Shown here piece after piece: positions 51,701 to 63,500 of a stretch of 64,000 bases of DNA (the stretch's first letter is position 1; every line of letters begins with the position of its first letter). Origin of the DNA: Ectocarpus siliculosus (taxonomy: Eukaryota; Sar; Phaeophyceae; Ectocarpales; Ectocarpaceae); NCBI GenBank assembly GCA_000310025.1, contig FN649731.1, positions 3,231,374-3,295,373 of the forward strand. The letters are read 5' to 3'. Below the pieces are notes generated by a model. The model had not been told where the DNA came from and did not search any database. It was given only the letters and a program-made list of their open reading frames with translations. A program made the translations under genes and the position numbers.

Positions 51701-52289
51701 GTGCTTATAACTGTCTCTGGAAGTGAAAGCACCAGAAAATAAATTAAGTCATACGCAGCTGTCATCCGTACGCAAGGAAGTAAGCACAAGATGCCGAACA
51801 CCCCTAGCAGGATGCAGCGCACCCTTCATGCGACTCCCCGAATAACTCATGGCGCTTCGCGCTTGGTGATGTGAGAGCCTGGTCCGGTGAGAACCCGGCG
51901 TGCTCCGTCCCGGCTTTGTAGGGATGCGCGAGGTCAATGGTCTAACGACTACGGCATGCACGACTATGAGTACACCCCCCCCGCGCGCCCTACGCGCAGG
52001 AATACTTTCGCCGAGGGCTTTGGAAAACCTCACGCCTAGGTCTCGGGCCCGCAGGCGGGCGAGCGCGTCGGTGAAGCTCCGGAGGGGATCAATCGGGCCG
52101 GCGGCTGGGCAGCACAAGACGGCGTCAATCGGAGGGCTGGGCGGCGGTAACGCAGCTATTGTTTCTGTCGGCGGCGGCGCAGGCGCAGGCGCAGGCGCAG
52201 GCGCAAGCGCCGACCACGAGGAGACTGGGACGAAAGAGGAGGAGGAGGACGGGCCGTCCCTGTTCGGCGGAGAGCCCAAGCTCTACTGA
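39366..52289 (+). CDS. Cyclophilin - RanBP2-type zinc finger - FG repeat fusion, nucleoporin-like (Nup358/Nup153-like parts)
   Basis: Eleven exons agree in phase: 39366-39491, 39922-40467, 41121-41216, 41552-41632, 42126-42224, 42489-42602, 43052-43159, 43663-43794, 44287-44811, 44894-50795 and 52000-52289. They give about 2,672 residues. In order: a charged N-terminal region; a helical [15 protein letters not shown] motif (about 225-270); a full cyclophilin domain (about 277-443, [27 protein letters not shown]) with Arg55, Phe60, Gln63, Phe113 and His126 equivalents but Val at 61 and His at Trp121; FG-rich sequence; one divergent EF-like unit; then six tandem units, each a degenerate EF-hand-like module ([17 protein letters not shown]), an acidic DEESSDEE patch, a zinc finger W-x-C-x2-C-x3-N-x6-C-x2-C with Cys-Leu-Val-Ser-Asn, and FTFG/FSFG motifs. 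CLV-x-N is the RanGDP-contact signature of Nup153/Nup358 fingers. A role at the nuclear pore is inferred. The start ATG is the least certain part. Confidence 0.82.
39612..39895 (+). repeat. CAA/ACC-rich microsatellite in the first intron
   Basis: Nearly 300 bases of imperfect CAA, ACC and AAC trinucleotides, ending about 25 bases before the acceptor at 39921. The Thr- or Asn-rich open frame through it is not thought to be translated, because a good acceptor (CCACACAG) starts the following exon in phase. Confidence 0.8.
43160..43662 (+). other. GC-AG intron inside the cyclophilin domain
   Basis: The exon ends ITLK with AAG|gcgaga and the next begins AVAHLDGK after TTTCAG. The join restores the normal spacing between the QFFIT and LDGKHVVFG motifs of cyclophilins. 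No GT donor at or near this point keeps the frame. The reading is therefore a non-canonical GC donor. Confidence 0.7.
44812..44893 (+). other. Proposed 82-base intron between FG-rich exons
   Basis: The cyclophilin/FG frame and the long zinc-finger frame differ by one base. A donor GTAAAA at 44812 and acceptor GTCCAG ending at 44893 are both phase 0 and join EEVA to SVASSFGS. An indel in the assembly is the alternative. Confidence 0.55.
45655..50230 (+). repeat. Six tandem ~825-bp coding repeats (EF-like module + zinc finger + FG)
   Basis: The zinc-finger Trp codons lie at 46007, 46835, 47645, 48470, 49298 and 50129, a period of 810-831 bases. The modules for the EF-like segment and finger are almost identical at DNA level between units, for example the stretch encoding [20 protein letters not shown]. 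The Ser/Gly/Ala-rich FG linkers differ more. Units 3 and 5 share the [20 protein letters not shown] stretch and the following linker almost base for base. This points to recent unequal crossing-over or gene conversion. Confidence 0.92.
50796..51999 (+). other. Last intron of the nucleoporin-like gene
   Basis: The donor GTAAGG and acceptor GCGCAG join a one-base remainder to a two-base start, making a Gly codon. The final exon has an Arg/Ser-rich stretch, an acidic patch and a last FG motif ([10 protein letters not shown], then stop). Without splicing the frame would run on to 51121 with unrelated hydrophobic sequence. Confidence 0.7.
51387..51509. repeat. Two tandem copies of a ~66-bp unit
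   Basis: GGTGTTTGCCATCGG(G/A) followed by TTGGGTTTTCGTCGC occurs at 51387 and again at 51453 with few differences. It lies within the last intron of the nucleoporin-like gene. Confidence 0.85.
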
Positions 52290-54889
52290 TGATCGGTTCC
52301 GCCCCATGCTGTCTCCGAAGGGGGGGCGTAACGCCGCTGGTAAATAGTGGTGATGCTCGGAGCTAGGCCGAGGCTCGACCTAGAGGGTCTGGTGCGGCAC
52401 CAGCGGCAGAGCAGACGCGGTGGTGGGTGTTTGCGGCCTTGTGGCGGGTTCTGAAACAAGGAGGCGTTGGGACAGGAACGGGGAGGTCGTGAGGGACGAG
52501 AGTCTTTGATGTCGGAGCGAGCTGGCGGCAACGAGAGCCGGCGGCGGCGGCGGCCAACGCGGTGGCGCCGGCCTCCGCAAGACGGGCTCAGGGGCCAATA
52601 GTTGGTTCATCTTTAAACTGTAGAGATAGGTGGTTATAGGCGCAGAAGAGAGGGTTGAAAGCACGTTTGGTGTTCGAGGTAGAGGATAGCTAAGTCTCCA
52701 GGTCGAACCCATGTTTGTTCGAGGGCGTTGGCAACCTGCTGGGACAGTCTGCCCGAGAGGACCGGGAAGGGAGTGGAGAAGAGCGCCTACAGAGATTGGT
52801 GCCCTCCGAGGGCAGGGGCAAGGGGTAGGCGTTGGACCCCGTGAGCTGAGAGCGGAAGGTGGCCTCTGCCCATCCCGTCCATCATTGGAGAAGAAGATAG
52901 ATGTTCATCTGTTCACGCAGCACACACTATCAAATCAATTATCGATTTTACAGGCAGTTCGTTTCACAATCACACGTTTGTGTCCAGTCGCTGTTGCGGT
53001 TTAGAGCGGTTCTTGGTCGGTTTTCCCGGTTGTAACGTTGTAACCAGTATAGTATGCCGAAACGGTATATCAAGTGTTGTTGCGTTTCGTACGGCAATTT
53101 GCCGTGTGGCCTATGTACATGTAGCCGTTGCTCGAGCTTGTATTTTTGTTTGTTTCCCGTTTGGCGGTTTCTCGGCAAACCCCTGATGAGCATGCGATTT
53201 AGTCACATCCTTCCCTTCAATGGGGGGACAGAGCATGGCGCGAATTAGGCACATGACGTCGGGAAGAACCTGCTGGCTTCTCTTTCTTTGGCTGCATGCC
53301 GGTGGTTTTAAGCAGTTTTTGCGGATAGAGGGCGGGGAGAATGTGTTGCTGTTTTGGTGCGAGGATTGGAAGTGTAATGTGGTTGTGGGATTCAGTCGAG
53401 CGTGTCGAACAGCGTCGCATGTTTGTTTTCTTGGTTAGACAGCGGGGGGAGTATATGGTCAGTGAAGTGCCCGCTGTTGATGTCATTTTTGTCTCATGTG
53501 TACTGCTCAATGTGGTTGTGGGACCTGGGCTGGAAGGCCGGCCGGGAATGAGTTCCAAATTCAAACACACGTACCTGGGCCGTTTTTCATTTGCTCGCTA
53601 ACCCTCACACCAAGACTTCATTTTCCAACTGATTCGCTTGGTCGATGCTACTTCAAGAAGCATGCGCTCGGTTGAGCCTGGCGTCTTTTCGTCGACCAGC
53701 TGGTTCGTCTGTCGCCCATCTAATGAGATCAACGGCCGCAAGACGCGTCCGGCAGAAGGTCGCTCTTATTCACTAGACTCGAGTTTGCGACAGCTTCGAA
53801 TGGAGGGACGTGCCTAAAGATCTACCATGGTATTTCTTAGTTGTGGTGAGGTTCGCATGCAACGAGTGGGAAAACCTGCACATAGTGCTGTCGAGAGAGC
53901 TTCCCTACAGATGTCCTTCCAGTGGTTAACTGATTTGCCCGGCGGTCCACGCGCATACTACTCCTACCGTAGACTAGTGTGCCATGTCAAAGGGGTCGGA
54001 ATTTTTTTTTTGGTTTGCTGGGCACGTTCCGCGTTCTATTGTACCTCCCTGACACCACATCGACTTATACTTGGCAACGGGCGCTGTTTGGAACCGGTTA
54101 ATTCGTTGGCGACCCCGTACGTTCACGCATGTAGGATTGCGTGGATGCGGTGGATGCAGGCGCGTCGTCGTGTCTTGTGTAGTGTGCGCATGCTGGACGC
54201 TTGATGCGAGGTATGATGCAGAACCCAACGCCCAGCACCCCAAGACACATGTGCGATGTTGGTACCAATATACCGCTCGACTCACAGGTAACCGTAATGC
54301 AGAAGTTCCCTAGACTAATGCATTGCACCGTCCCCAACCATATGACCACCGCCGAGTAGCGGAACCGCAGCTGCGCATGATGACGAGGGGATGTATGTTT
54401 GTGAGGCATATGTCTAAAGAGTTTCAACGGTTTGCCTGCTAAAAGCAGCAGACAGAGGATATGGCCGGCCGGCGCTGACTACAGTATACCACCTTTGATA
54501 CAAATACCGCTGACACGGCAATGAACTGCCTGGACACGTCCGTCACTACTTCATTGAAATGGCTTTGGTACATCCCCTGCTGTGAGTGGATCTTGTCGTA
54601 TGGGCCGACGATTGCGACATCCAAAAACGACCACAATCACTGTAATACATACTGACGGAGCAGCCTTTTGGCGGGTGACATTATGTAGCCACCTGTGTTT
54701 TGAGCATCATGTACACAGCCGTGAGGCCATCATCGGAAAACTCCAGGCAAAATTCTACCCATCAGAGTAACTATTATTTTTCGTTCGGTGGAACCAATCA
54801 CACCAACCCCCTCTCTCATCGGAACGCGTCCAGACAACCCGCTCGTAACTCCACGACACTTGGTGGTGCTGTACAACGCTCACAATGAA
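52290..54889. other. Intergenic region
   Basis: This stretch lies downstream of the nucleoporin-like gene's stop. Several plus and minus frames of 60-130 codons overlap each other. None has a recognisable domain or splice pattern, and no repeat or RNA gene is recognised. Confidence 0.45.
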
Positions 54890-55480
54890 CGATACTTTGC
54901 CGCGTTTCGGCAATGAATGATCCGCTACGAGGAAGAGGTGTATTCGACGATGAGGTTATTTGCTTTGAACGATTCGAATGTGTCATTGTTCCCACCGTCA
55001 AGCAGCTCCGGGCTGGCTGTAGTGTAGCGTAGAGCCAAGTCACGTGTTAAAGTTGAAGGGCTTTCATATGGAAATCAGCAACAACGTGGGCATCTAGACG
55101 ATGTGTCATCATCACATCTAGATGAAGGCGTCATCATCTTATCGGTTGAAATGTCGTTGCTACTTGTTGCTACCGAGAATGAGCACATTCAACACAAACC
55201 TCAACTTGTACTCATTCTCGGTAGCAACAAGTAGCAACGACACTTCAACCGATAAGATGATGACACCATCGTCTAGATGCCCACATTGTTGCTGATTTCC
55301 ATATGAAAGCCCTTCAACTTTAACACGTGACTTGGCTCTACGCTAGACTACAGCCAGCCCGGAGCTGCTTGACGGTGGGAACAATGACACATTCGAATCG
55401 TTCAAAGCAAATAACCTCATCGTCGAATACACCTCTTCTTCGTAGCGGATCATTCATTGCCGAAACGCGGCAAAGTATCG
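54890..55480. repeat. Long near-perfect inverted repeat (foldback), arms 294 and 270 bp
   Basis: The left arm is 54890-55183 and the right arm 55211-55480, separated by a 27-base loop. The arms are reverse complements with few mismatches. The left arm also has about 24 extra bases near 55107-55130, a local ATCATCACATCTAGATGA-type duplication. Pairing stops sharply outside both ends. No transposase and no clear target-site duplication are seen. It could be a foldback or MITE-like element, or a hairpin-RNA locus. Confidence 0.9.
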
Positions 55481-57086
55481 ACGTTCCGGGACCACAGCGG
55501 TCTGGGTCGAGCGGTTTGCAGATAGAATACGTCGAGTTCGCCCGCGAAAACCTGAAAAGCCCCTTTGCTCAACACACACGAGGGCCGCACGCTTCACCAC
55601 CTTTCCCCCTGAATTCCTACGACGTTATATATCAGACTTGTCTCTTTTTCGGTCACTGAGCGCGTTGTGCGCACGAGTGGTCACGATGGTAGGTGGGACA
55701 ATCTTGATCTTGTGGATGAAATTTGAGCGGGAAGAATGTTGCGGGGTGTGAAATATGTGTGAGTGGGTGCCGTGGGACACCGATTGGGTCAACATGGCAC
55801 ACCTCGATGAAGAAAAGAAAATGCCAGAGGAGAGGTATCGCCGCGGCCAGCAAATAGACAACCTAGTTAGATTTGCAGCTCAGAAAAAGTCGGTCCCCAT
55901 GGACTAAGGACGAGGGTTCTTTGTAATGGACTTCCATCGTGCTACGCATTGTGTGTGTTGTCCGAAGATGATTGATGATGTGTTCCATTGTCTGAGTATG
56001 GTTTATGATAACGCCCATATATATCACCAATTCATTTTCTCCGAACACTTTGTTGCACCAGCAGTCGCAACGTTGCCAGAGCACCATCAAGTTGCTTGAC
56101 GTGGTCTAGTGGGAGGATAGGCGTGGAGATAAAGGGGGGGCACACACTCGGATCCCCTGTGGGGGTGAGCACTCGCTTGGCATCATTGTGTGATACTCTC
56201 TCCCGGGCTGTTCTGAGCTTTCGGTATGTGCGACTGTGTGCTTTGTCATCAACAGTTATTGTAATTTTGTTGGTTGCGAAACCACACTCATTCACAGGCC
56301 AGTGTGGAGAGTGCTGGTTCCACCTGCCGTGGGCGTGTGACATGTACCAGTTGCAGCTCCCCGACCTGCAACGTGGAACTAAGTTCGGTGCCTAAATCGC
56401 GGCGTAGTTGCCAAAATTCCTACACTAGGTACCTACCAAGACAGGACGCCAAGCAGACGCCGAGTAGGAAATGACCGCTGATACGCGAACGTCCTGTTAG
56501 TTGTCCCCGCCGCCAATATCGTGTGCACATTTATAAATGTATTGGATTTGGAGCTGCCTCCGCGTTCTCTTGAGGCTTCAGCAGTGAAAGAGACGAATTT
56601 CGCGGTGTTCCGTACTTGGATACATATGTAGTATCAACTTGTGGAAGGATTCCCCGGATGTACTGCATGTGGTTCCTTGAGCGCATTTACTGTAGGGCAA
56701 ATCCGATATTCATTTTGGAAATGAATTCCTGCCGAGGCTTCCCTACTGCCCACAGATTCTGAAGCAGAGGATGCAGACGCCGCGTACAACATATGGTGCG
56801 TGCAATTTTTCAATATTTGAGTCAAAGTCCACAGTTTCGATATGTAGGATAATGTTCGTTTTGTGTGTATTGCCCCACCGTGAACCGCGCACGGATCGTG
56901 AAACAGAGGTTGTGCAGACGCGGCATCCAACGAATACACAGTATACCTTCACCTGTATCACGTGCTGGCGGGCCGGCGGATGGGCAGATTGGAACGACCT
57001 TCGACGGGGATTCACTGTCTGCTGCTATAGGCACTCTCTGACCCTTGCACGCACGCCCACACTGCTATTGGTGATCAACGGTTGCC
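55481..57086. other. Intergenic region
   Basis: No coding exon, RNA gene or repeat is recognised between the inverted repeat and the first FNIP-like gene copy. Confidence 0.45.
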
Positions 57087-58716
57087 ATGAATCCCGAAGG
57101 TGAGAGGGGTCGGGTTAGCTTGGGGCTGCAACCGAAGAGAAGGGGCTTTCAAAACGGACCTGCTATTTGGGGGAAATAGAGACGGGTGTTCCTACCTCCT
57201 CCATCAATGCGTACACGAACACCGTATGCACATTTGTGTTCACAGGAAGGATGTCAGGCATAAACAGGTACCCCAGGGCACCGTTGTGTTTGATGACCAA
57301 GGGCTGCTGTCGGCACTTGTCCGGAGGCTGTGCTCTTCTTACTGTGATATAACGACCAGTCCCGAAGCTAGAATCAAGAAACCTCTACAAGGCTCACAAC
57401 GCGTTTCATTTGCGTTCCTACTTCTGCCATTCACTATCTCGGAGAGAGCAAGTGCCTGCACGCTTTTATAGTCGCATTGAACCAGGCTTGCGATGGACGA
57501 GAGTTGGTATGCGTCTACGATGGAGCTACAGCTGGCGTCGCTGGAGTTTTGTGAGGCGTGCCGAAGTTTCCCGACCTCGGACGTGTACGTCAATTCGGGC
57601 ACGCCTCCTAGCTTGTGGTCTCATCGCGAATCATTCACGACGCCCAACAGGCGACGAGAGAGTTGCATCTCGAGTCGCGTGCCGGCTGTGCCGGTTTTTG
57701 GTTTGACGTGGACGTTGCCAATGGAGTCCCTGCCGCAGTTTTCTACCATTGAGTCATGGTCAGGGTCAGCATGTCGACGACTGAAAGGCAACATGTCGGC
57801 AGCAAGCCTGCGACCTCTGGTGTGGCCTCCAACACTCAGACGGCTGGAAATTGCTTCGGATACGCCGGTATGAACTGTGACATGGCCGGCCTCGCTGCAG
57901 CAGCTGTCATATGGATCTCGCTTCAACCAGCCCATTGCCGAAGTCGCGTGGCCAGCCTCCCTGCAGTAGCTATCGTTTGGATACTCCTTCAACCAGCCCA
58001 TCGCCGAAACCGTGTGGCCGGCCTCCCTGCAGATGGTGTCTTTCGGGTGTTCTTTCAATCAGCGCTTCGCCAATATCGTGTGGCCGGGCTCCCTTCAGCA
58101 GATATCGTTTGGGGATAAGTTCAACCAACCGATCGTCGGCGTCGTGTGGGCGGCTTCCCTGCAGCAACTATCGTTTGGATCTACCTTCAACCGGTTCATC
58201 GCCGACGTCGCGTGGCCGAACTCCCTGCAACAGTTATCGTTCGGATATCGCTTCAACCGGCCCATCAACGAAGTCGTGTGGCCGACCTCCCTGCAGCAGC
58301 TGTCATTTGGAGTTACATTCAACCAGCCAATCGTCGGTACCGTGTGGCCGGCCTACCTGCAGCATCTATCCTTTGGGGACAACTTCAACCAGCCCATTGT
58401 CGGAGTCGTGTGGCCGGCCTCCCTGCAGCAACTATCCTTTGGAAACAGCTTTATCCAGCCCATCGTCGGAACCGCGTGGCCAGTCTGCCTGCATCGACTG
58501 TCGTTTGGGTATTTCTTCAACCAACCCGTCGTGGGAGTTGTGTGGCCGGCCTTCCTGCAGCAGTTGTCGTTCTGGCGTTCATTCAACCTTCCCATAGGCG
58601 GAGTCGTGTGGCCGGCCTCCTTACGAAGTGTGACTCGTGGCAGACCTGCAAAGTGTGCTAAGATAGATGGCTGTCGGAGCATGCTCTCCAGTTGTGCAGG
58701 GGTCCAAGGTACATGA
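57087..58716 (+). pseudogene. FNIP-like repeat protein, disrupted copy
   Basis: This is a paralogue of the gene at 60504-63857. The 13-base first exon (ATG AAT CCC GAA G, then GTGAGAGG) at 57087-57099 is conserved. The body at about 57430-58716 has the shared N-terminal region (WYAST-ELQL, ISSRVPA) and eleven 22-residue repeats of the form W-P-x-S-L-x-x-L-S-F-G-x-x-F-N-x-P-I, ending SLRSVTRG. Damage relative to the intact copy: the acceptor AG at the start of exon 2 is changed, four extra bases lie near 57496-57500, TGA is at 57871-57873, and TAG replaces a Gln codon at 57967-57969. A shorter product from ATG 57493 or from inside the repeats cannot be excluded. FNIP repeats are leucine-rich-repeat-like units best known from Dictyostelium. 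Confidence 0.75.
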
Positions 58717-60503
58717 ACCCAGATATATATAATATGTACTTCTGGTCACAACGTTCAGATGTGTAGTAGGAGGGTGTGGGCATTTTACAGGAGCTAGTCG
58801 CCGTAGGGTGTTCGTTGCAGCGCAGATGTAGACTGTGTTGCTCTGTATGCCGCAGAAGCATTTTTAGAGGTTTCTTGTGTTTTGTTCTCTGAGAAACGCA
58901 ACGCACCGCAGGGCGTATGGGGTGGGGTAAGGTCAAATGGCGCCTTTGTTTCCAAGTTTTTTTGTTGACCACGTATCATGCCGCAGTTATGTCTAGCGTC
59001 CGCAACGTGATACTCGACACGCCACAAGAATGAAAAGTCGAACGTCTGGTCGATGAGACATTCCACTTGGTTGGATGTATAGATTTCCTCGATGATGCCA
59101 GGCTGTATCAGCCGAGGGTCTCATGGAGCAGGGCCGCGTGGCTCGGCATCCCCAGATCTGGTGTGGGACCTTGAGCCACCACACAAACGGCCACAACTGC
59201 GCTAAACGCCGCCGATCTAGATTCAGACCAACGTTTGATGTAGCACACGAGCCCCCCCCGAGCCCAGGATACGTGAACTACTGTAGCTGCGGGTGGTCTC
59301 AGGAAGGTAATAGGCTAGACCCTTCAGAAGACTTGTGTTTTGACAGAGAGTGGAGCAATATAACTGTCAATAACTGGGACTCAGTTTGCAGATGTTTCGG
59401 ACCGCAGTTGCTGTAGTTTCAGTTCGACAGCGCAGCCCATATACTCAGACCCGGGTTGCCACAAGGAATGTAGACGCTCCATGATGAGGTAAAATCAGAT
59501 CAGTTGACAGCACCCGCACCTTTTCCCGGTTTGTCTTGATATTAGGCTGAGTCTGGATCTATGAGGGTGCGTGTGGAGGTTGACTACATAGGTGGCATCC
59601 TTGTGGAGAAACAAGACCACCAACCGTTGCTTGATTTCCAACTGGTCTGATGTAGACTGTCTGATGTAGACTATCTCGTGTGTTTTTGGTGAGTGCGCTG
59701 TTGGCCACAAAACAGACGAAATTAGGATTGGTTGCCTACATCGAGTCATGCACAAGTAGGTGGGGACCGTTCATCCCCCGTCCGTGTGAACAGATGAGTA
59801 CCCATCACACGGACAATACTCTAGGCGCGAGTATTACGAATCGCAACAACAGGTCGGTCCTACTGGGACCTCTTTCGGTTGCTGCCCCCATCACCGGACC
59901 GGCGGTGACCACCGGGCCAGCAGTAGCTGAGAAACTAGAGGCTGCATTCAACCCGCCGGCGGAAAGAGAGCAGCAAACCAACTCGTTACGAGTCGGAGAC
60001 AGCGGCATCAGGAGCGCCCGTCGCTTGTGCTGTGGCGCAAAATCCTGTTCAGGAAATGCGCCTACGGCCACAGCCACGCTACGCCGATCGTGAGGCCGGT
60101 GTCCGAAGCAGTGATGGGCTGGTGAGATCAGCTGGGTAATATATATGGCAGAGAGGAGATAGCGAGATAGCGAGACAGAAAGACAGCGAGCGGGTGAGTG
60201 AGCCGGCTGACTGCTGGTTGTTGCTCTTGCTGAACCCCGCCTCACCGCCTGGCCTCACCAGCTGTGGGCCTCACCGACTCACCAACTCACCGAAAAACGA
60301 ACGATGTGCGAGAGAACCGCCTACACGATGTTCGAGAACCAGTTCTTAAAGCCGCGAACTGGTTCGTGTCCAGGCGCCCCTGTACCCTTTGCAATGCCAC
60401 AATGCCTGTCGGTTGTATGCACATATGTAGGTACTCCATCACCCCGGACTACCCCGGACCGAGTCGCACCACAGGCACGCACAGCGTTTGCACAGCGGTC
60501 GCC
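58717..60503. other. Spacer between the two FNIP-like gene copies
   Basis: No supported gene is seen here. The sequence just upstream of the second copy's first exon resembles that upstream of the first copy's only near the exon itself. Confidence 0.45.
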
Positions 60504-63500
60504 ATGACTACCAAAGGTGAGAGGGGGTAGGGTTGGGATGAGGCTGCAACGAAAGACTGCGGACAAATGAAACCACAGGGGAACACACGTGGTGGTACGT
60601 AGATGGTGTGCTTGTTTTGCCGCGTTCGTGATATCAGTCCAGCAGTCCAGCAAGGCTCCCCCTTTGGGCGTGAGTTTCAGCCCCACATCAAAGAGGGAGC
60701 CAAAACATGAATGCCAAAGCCTCTGCGGGTGGCCCAAGGCAACAACTATGAATTATTGTACACGAAACACCCGCTGCTGCGGCTCCCAGTAGCGCGTACC
60801 CACTTACCCGACCGAACTTGTCCATGTCCTTTTCTCGGAACATTCCTTGGGTAGCCGCGGCTCGTGTACAACAATCTAGCTTTTCACCGCACAGCAACCT
60901 AGCGCTAACAATGCATAGCACCCTAGCCCTTAACCCCTCTTCTGCCGCGGCTTAGATTTACACGTAGAGAGCACGGCAGATAGTGGCACGTGATGGGTTT
61001 GGCCAATCAGAGTAGACCTGCGGGGGTCCACTTCCTGAATCGAAAACCTTTGGGCCGTCAAAATCACATCCCGAGACACTCGCACTTCCCGTATTCTTCT
61101 GTCGTTTGTCCATTCTTGTGTACCCTTCCGACGGTCTTGCTGAGTTGGTCTATGTTCGTGTGCGGTCCTCAACTACCCCAACACCGACCTCGGCAGCCTA
61201 CAGCTTGAAGTGACGGCCAAGTTTAGCCCGATCGCCGGTAGACTTTTGATCGCACGTTGTATAAAGTTCGAACGCGCAGGCGTTGTCAAGTGTGAATCTG
61301 TTGGTGACCGGCCTCCGTCTAACTAGCCTGAGGCGAAGGAGATGGGCCACCTGTGGTTTGCCGCCTGTGGTGCGTCGCACCACTGCAAACAATCAAGCAC
61401 CGCGGTAGAGGCATTTGCGCGCCGGTGATTTTCGCCGGGCACTCAGCCTAGGGTGTGGGTGTGCCGCGACGTACAGCAAAAGAGTGTGTGGCTGTGAGTG
61501 TTTTTGTGAGGAAGAGAGAGAGCGTCTGTCAATCAAAACACGCCGTTAATCGAAGCACGCTCCACTGGCGACGTCACAGCGGTATCCGGAAAACGCGGGG
61601 AGTAGTCAAGAGGCACCGTGTGTGGTGCATGTGGCACGGCACTGGCCGAAGGAAAACACTGAAGAGCAGCCCTGTATTCTGTAGACAGAAATACAGCGAT
61701 ACCCGTCCTCCAGCGATCAAGTAGCCGCGGCAACCGTCCGCGGCATGAGGCATTTGCGAAAATTCTCCCAAATGCTTCTGCTCAATCCACTAACTGTCAC
61801 ACAGAGGACCCTCAGAGGACGTTTGTAAGTAGTTTGGGGCTTCGCATCGCCCTTCTCTCTGGTACTGCTACTGTCTACCGCCTTTGATGTTTGAACCCAA
61901 GCGTTTCACACGTTTTGTCGGTAGCAAGGGTAGGGAAACATGTGGGAGCGTGGTCGATGAGGAGAAAAAAGTAGAATCACAAAATACCTGAAGGCGTTTT
62001 GCCGGGGCCAGTATTGAAATCAAGGCGAGAATCATTGCTTCCCCAGCAGAGACAGAATTGCTGCTTTCGAACTTGGCAGAATTGCTGCTGTCGAACTTGA
62101 CTCTTGCCCAAGGAATAAATACCGATCGAGCCGAGACACCTTTCCAGAACTTTTCGATTGTCCACGTTCTTCCTGGAAAAAATTCGCTAGCACACCAGTC
62201 AGCAACAACATCTTCTTCGACAGTTTAGACACAGGCCATTGTTGACGGTGCAGAGGCACGAGCAGAGAGTAGTGAGTCGCGCTTGGGGACCCAGCATCGC
62301 CGGTAATGAACGGCGTGATAGGCTTACAATTGATGTTTCTGTTTCAAGATTAGCGGTTTCAATCGACGTGAAGTCAGTTGCACGCACAACACGCACAAGG
62401 CTCACTTCATCAACGCTGTAGCCGGGGAATCAGGTGATTTCTCTTGCAACAGTCCACCGAATGGTACGTTAGCCGGTCCCAACTGTAATTGTGCTCTGAG
62501 GAGGGTGTCCAACACGAACAGACACGACCAGGCGACCAGCCACAGGATATCGCTGTGTTTGATTATCAAGGGCTGTTATTGCCCATTTTCTGGTGGCCGT
62601 GATCTTCTTCGCATCGACTGGGAGAATCTCCCCCCCTCTCGTTCATTTTATTGGTTCTGTCTATCACCCACCCAGTCGCGCAATCAACACTTCTTCCAAG
62701 GCCCACAAGCCATTTTTCGTTTGCGTTGCTACGTATACGTGTGTGTGTATCTGCCCTTTACTGTCTCAGGCAGGAGCGGATGCTTGGACGCCTTCGTCGT
62801 TGCCTTGAACCAGGCTTGCGATGGGCGTTGGTATGCATCTACGCTGGAGCTACAGCTTGTGTCCCTGGCGCTTTGCGGGGCGTGCAGAAGTGTCCCGACC
62901 TTGCACATGCGAGTCAATCGGCAAACGCCCCCTCGTTTGTGGCCTCTTTGCACGCCACACACCACACCCAACAAGAGCACTCCAGAGGTTCGCATCTCGA
63001 GTCGTGTGCCGGCTATTGAGCCCTTCGGATTGACGTTTGCACTTCCGATGGATTTTCTGATGCAAAGTTCAACCCTTGAGCTGGGGTCAGGGTCAGAATG
63101 TGGGCAGCTAACGGAACCTTCATCTGCAGCATTTGGCTATGAATCGCTGGTTTGGCCTCAAAGGCTCACATCGCTGGTATTCGATTCGAATATGCCTGTG
63201 AACAAGGCGTCGTGGCCTGCCTCCCTGCATCGGCTATCGTTCGGAACTGCCTTCAACCGGCCCATTGCCGAAGTCGTGTGGCCTGCCTCCCTGCAGCAGC
63301 TGTCATTTGGAGTTAATTTCAACCATTCCATCGCCAACGTCGAGTGGCCTGCCTCCCTGAAGCGCCTATCGTTTGGCTCTGCCTTCAACGGGCCCATCGC
63401 CGAAGTCGTGTGGCCTGCCTCCTTGCAGCAGCTGTCGTTTGGATCTCGCTTCAACCAGATCATCACCGAAGTCATGTGGCCGGCCTTCCTGCAGCAGCTC

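Noticed and set aside
57911-58661. Overlapping plus-strand Ser/Pro-rich and Ala/Val-rich frames over the first FNIP-like copy
   Set aside because: The 66-bp period is a multiple of three, so all frames stay open. Only the frame with the WP-x-SL-x-x-LSFG pattern is homologous to the second copy.
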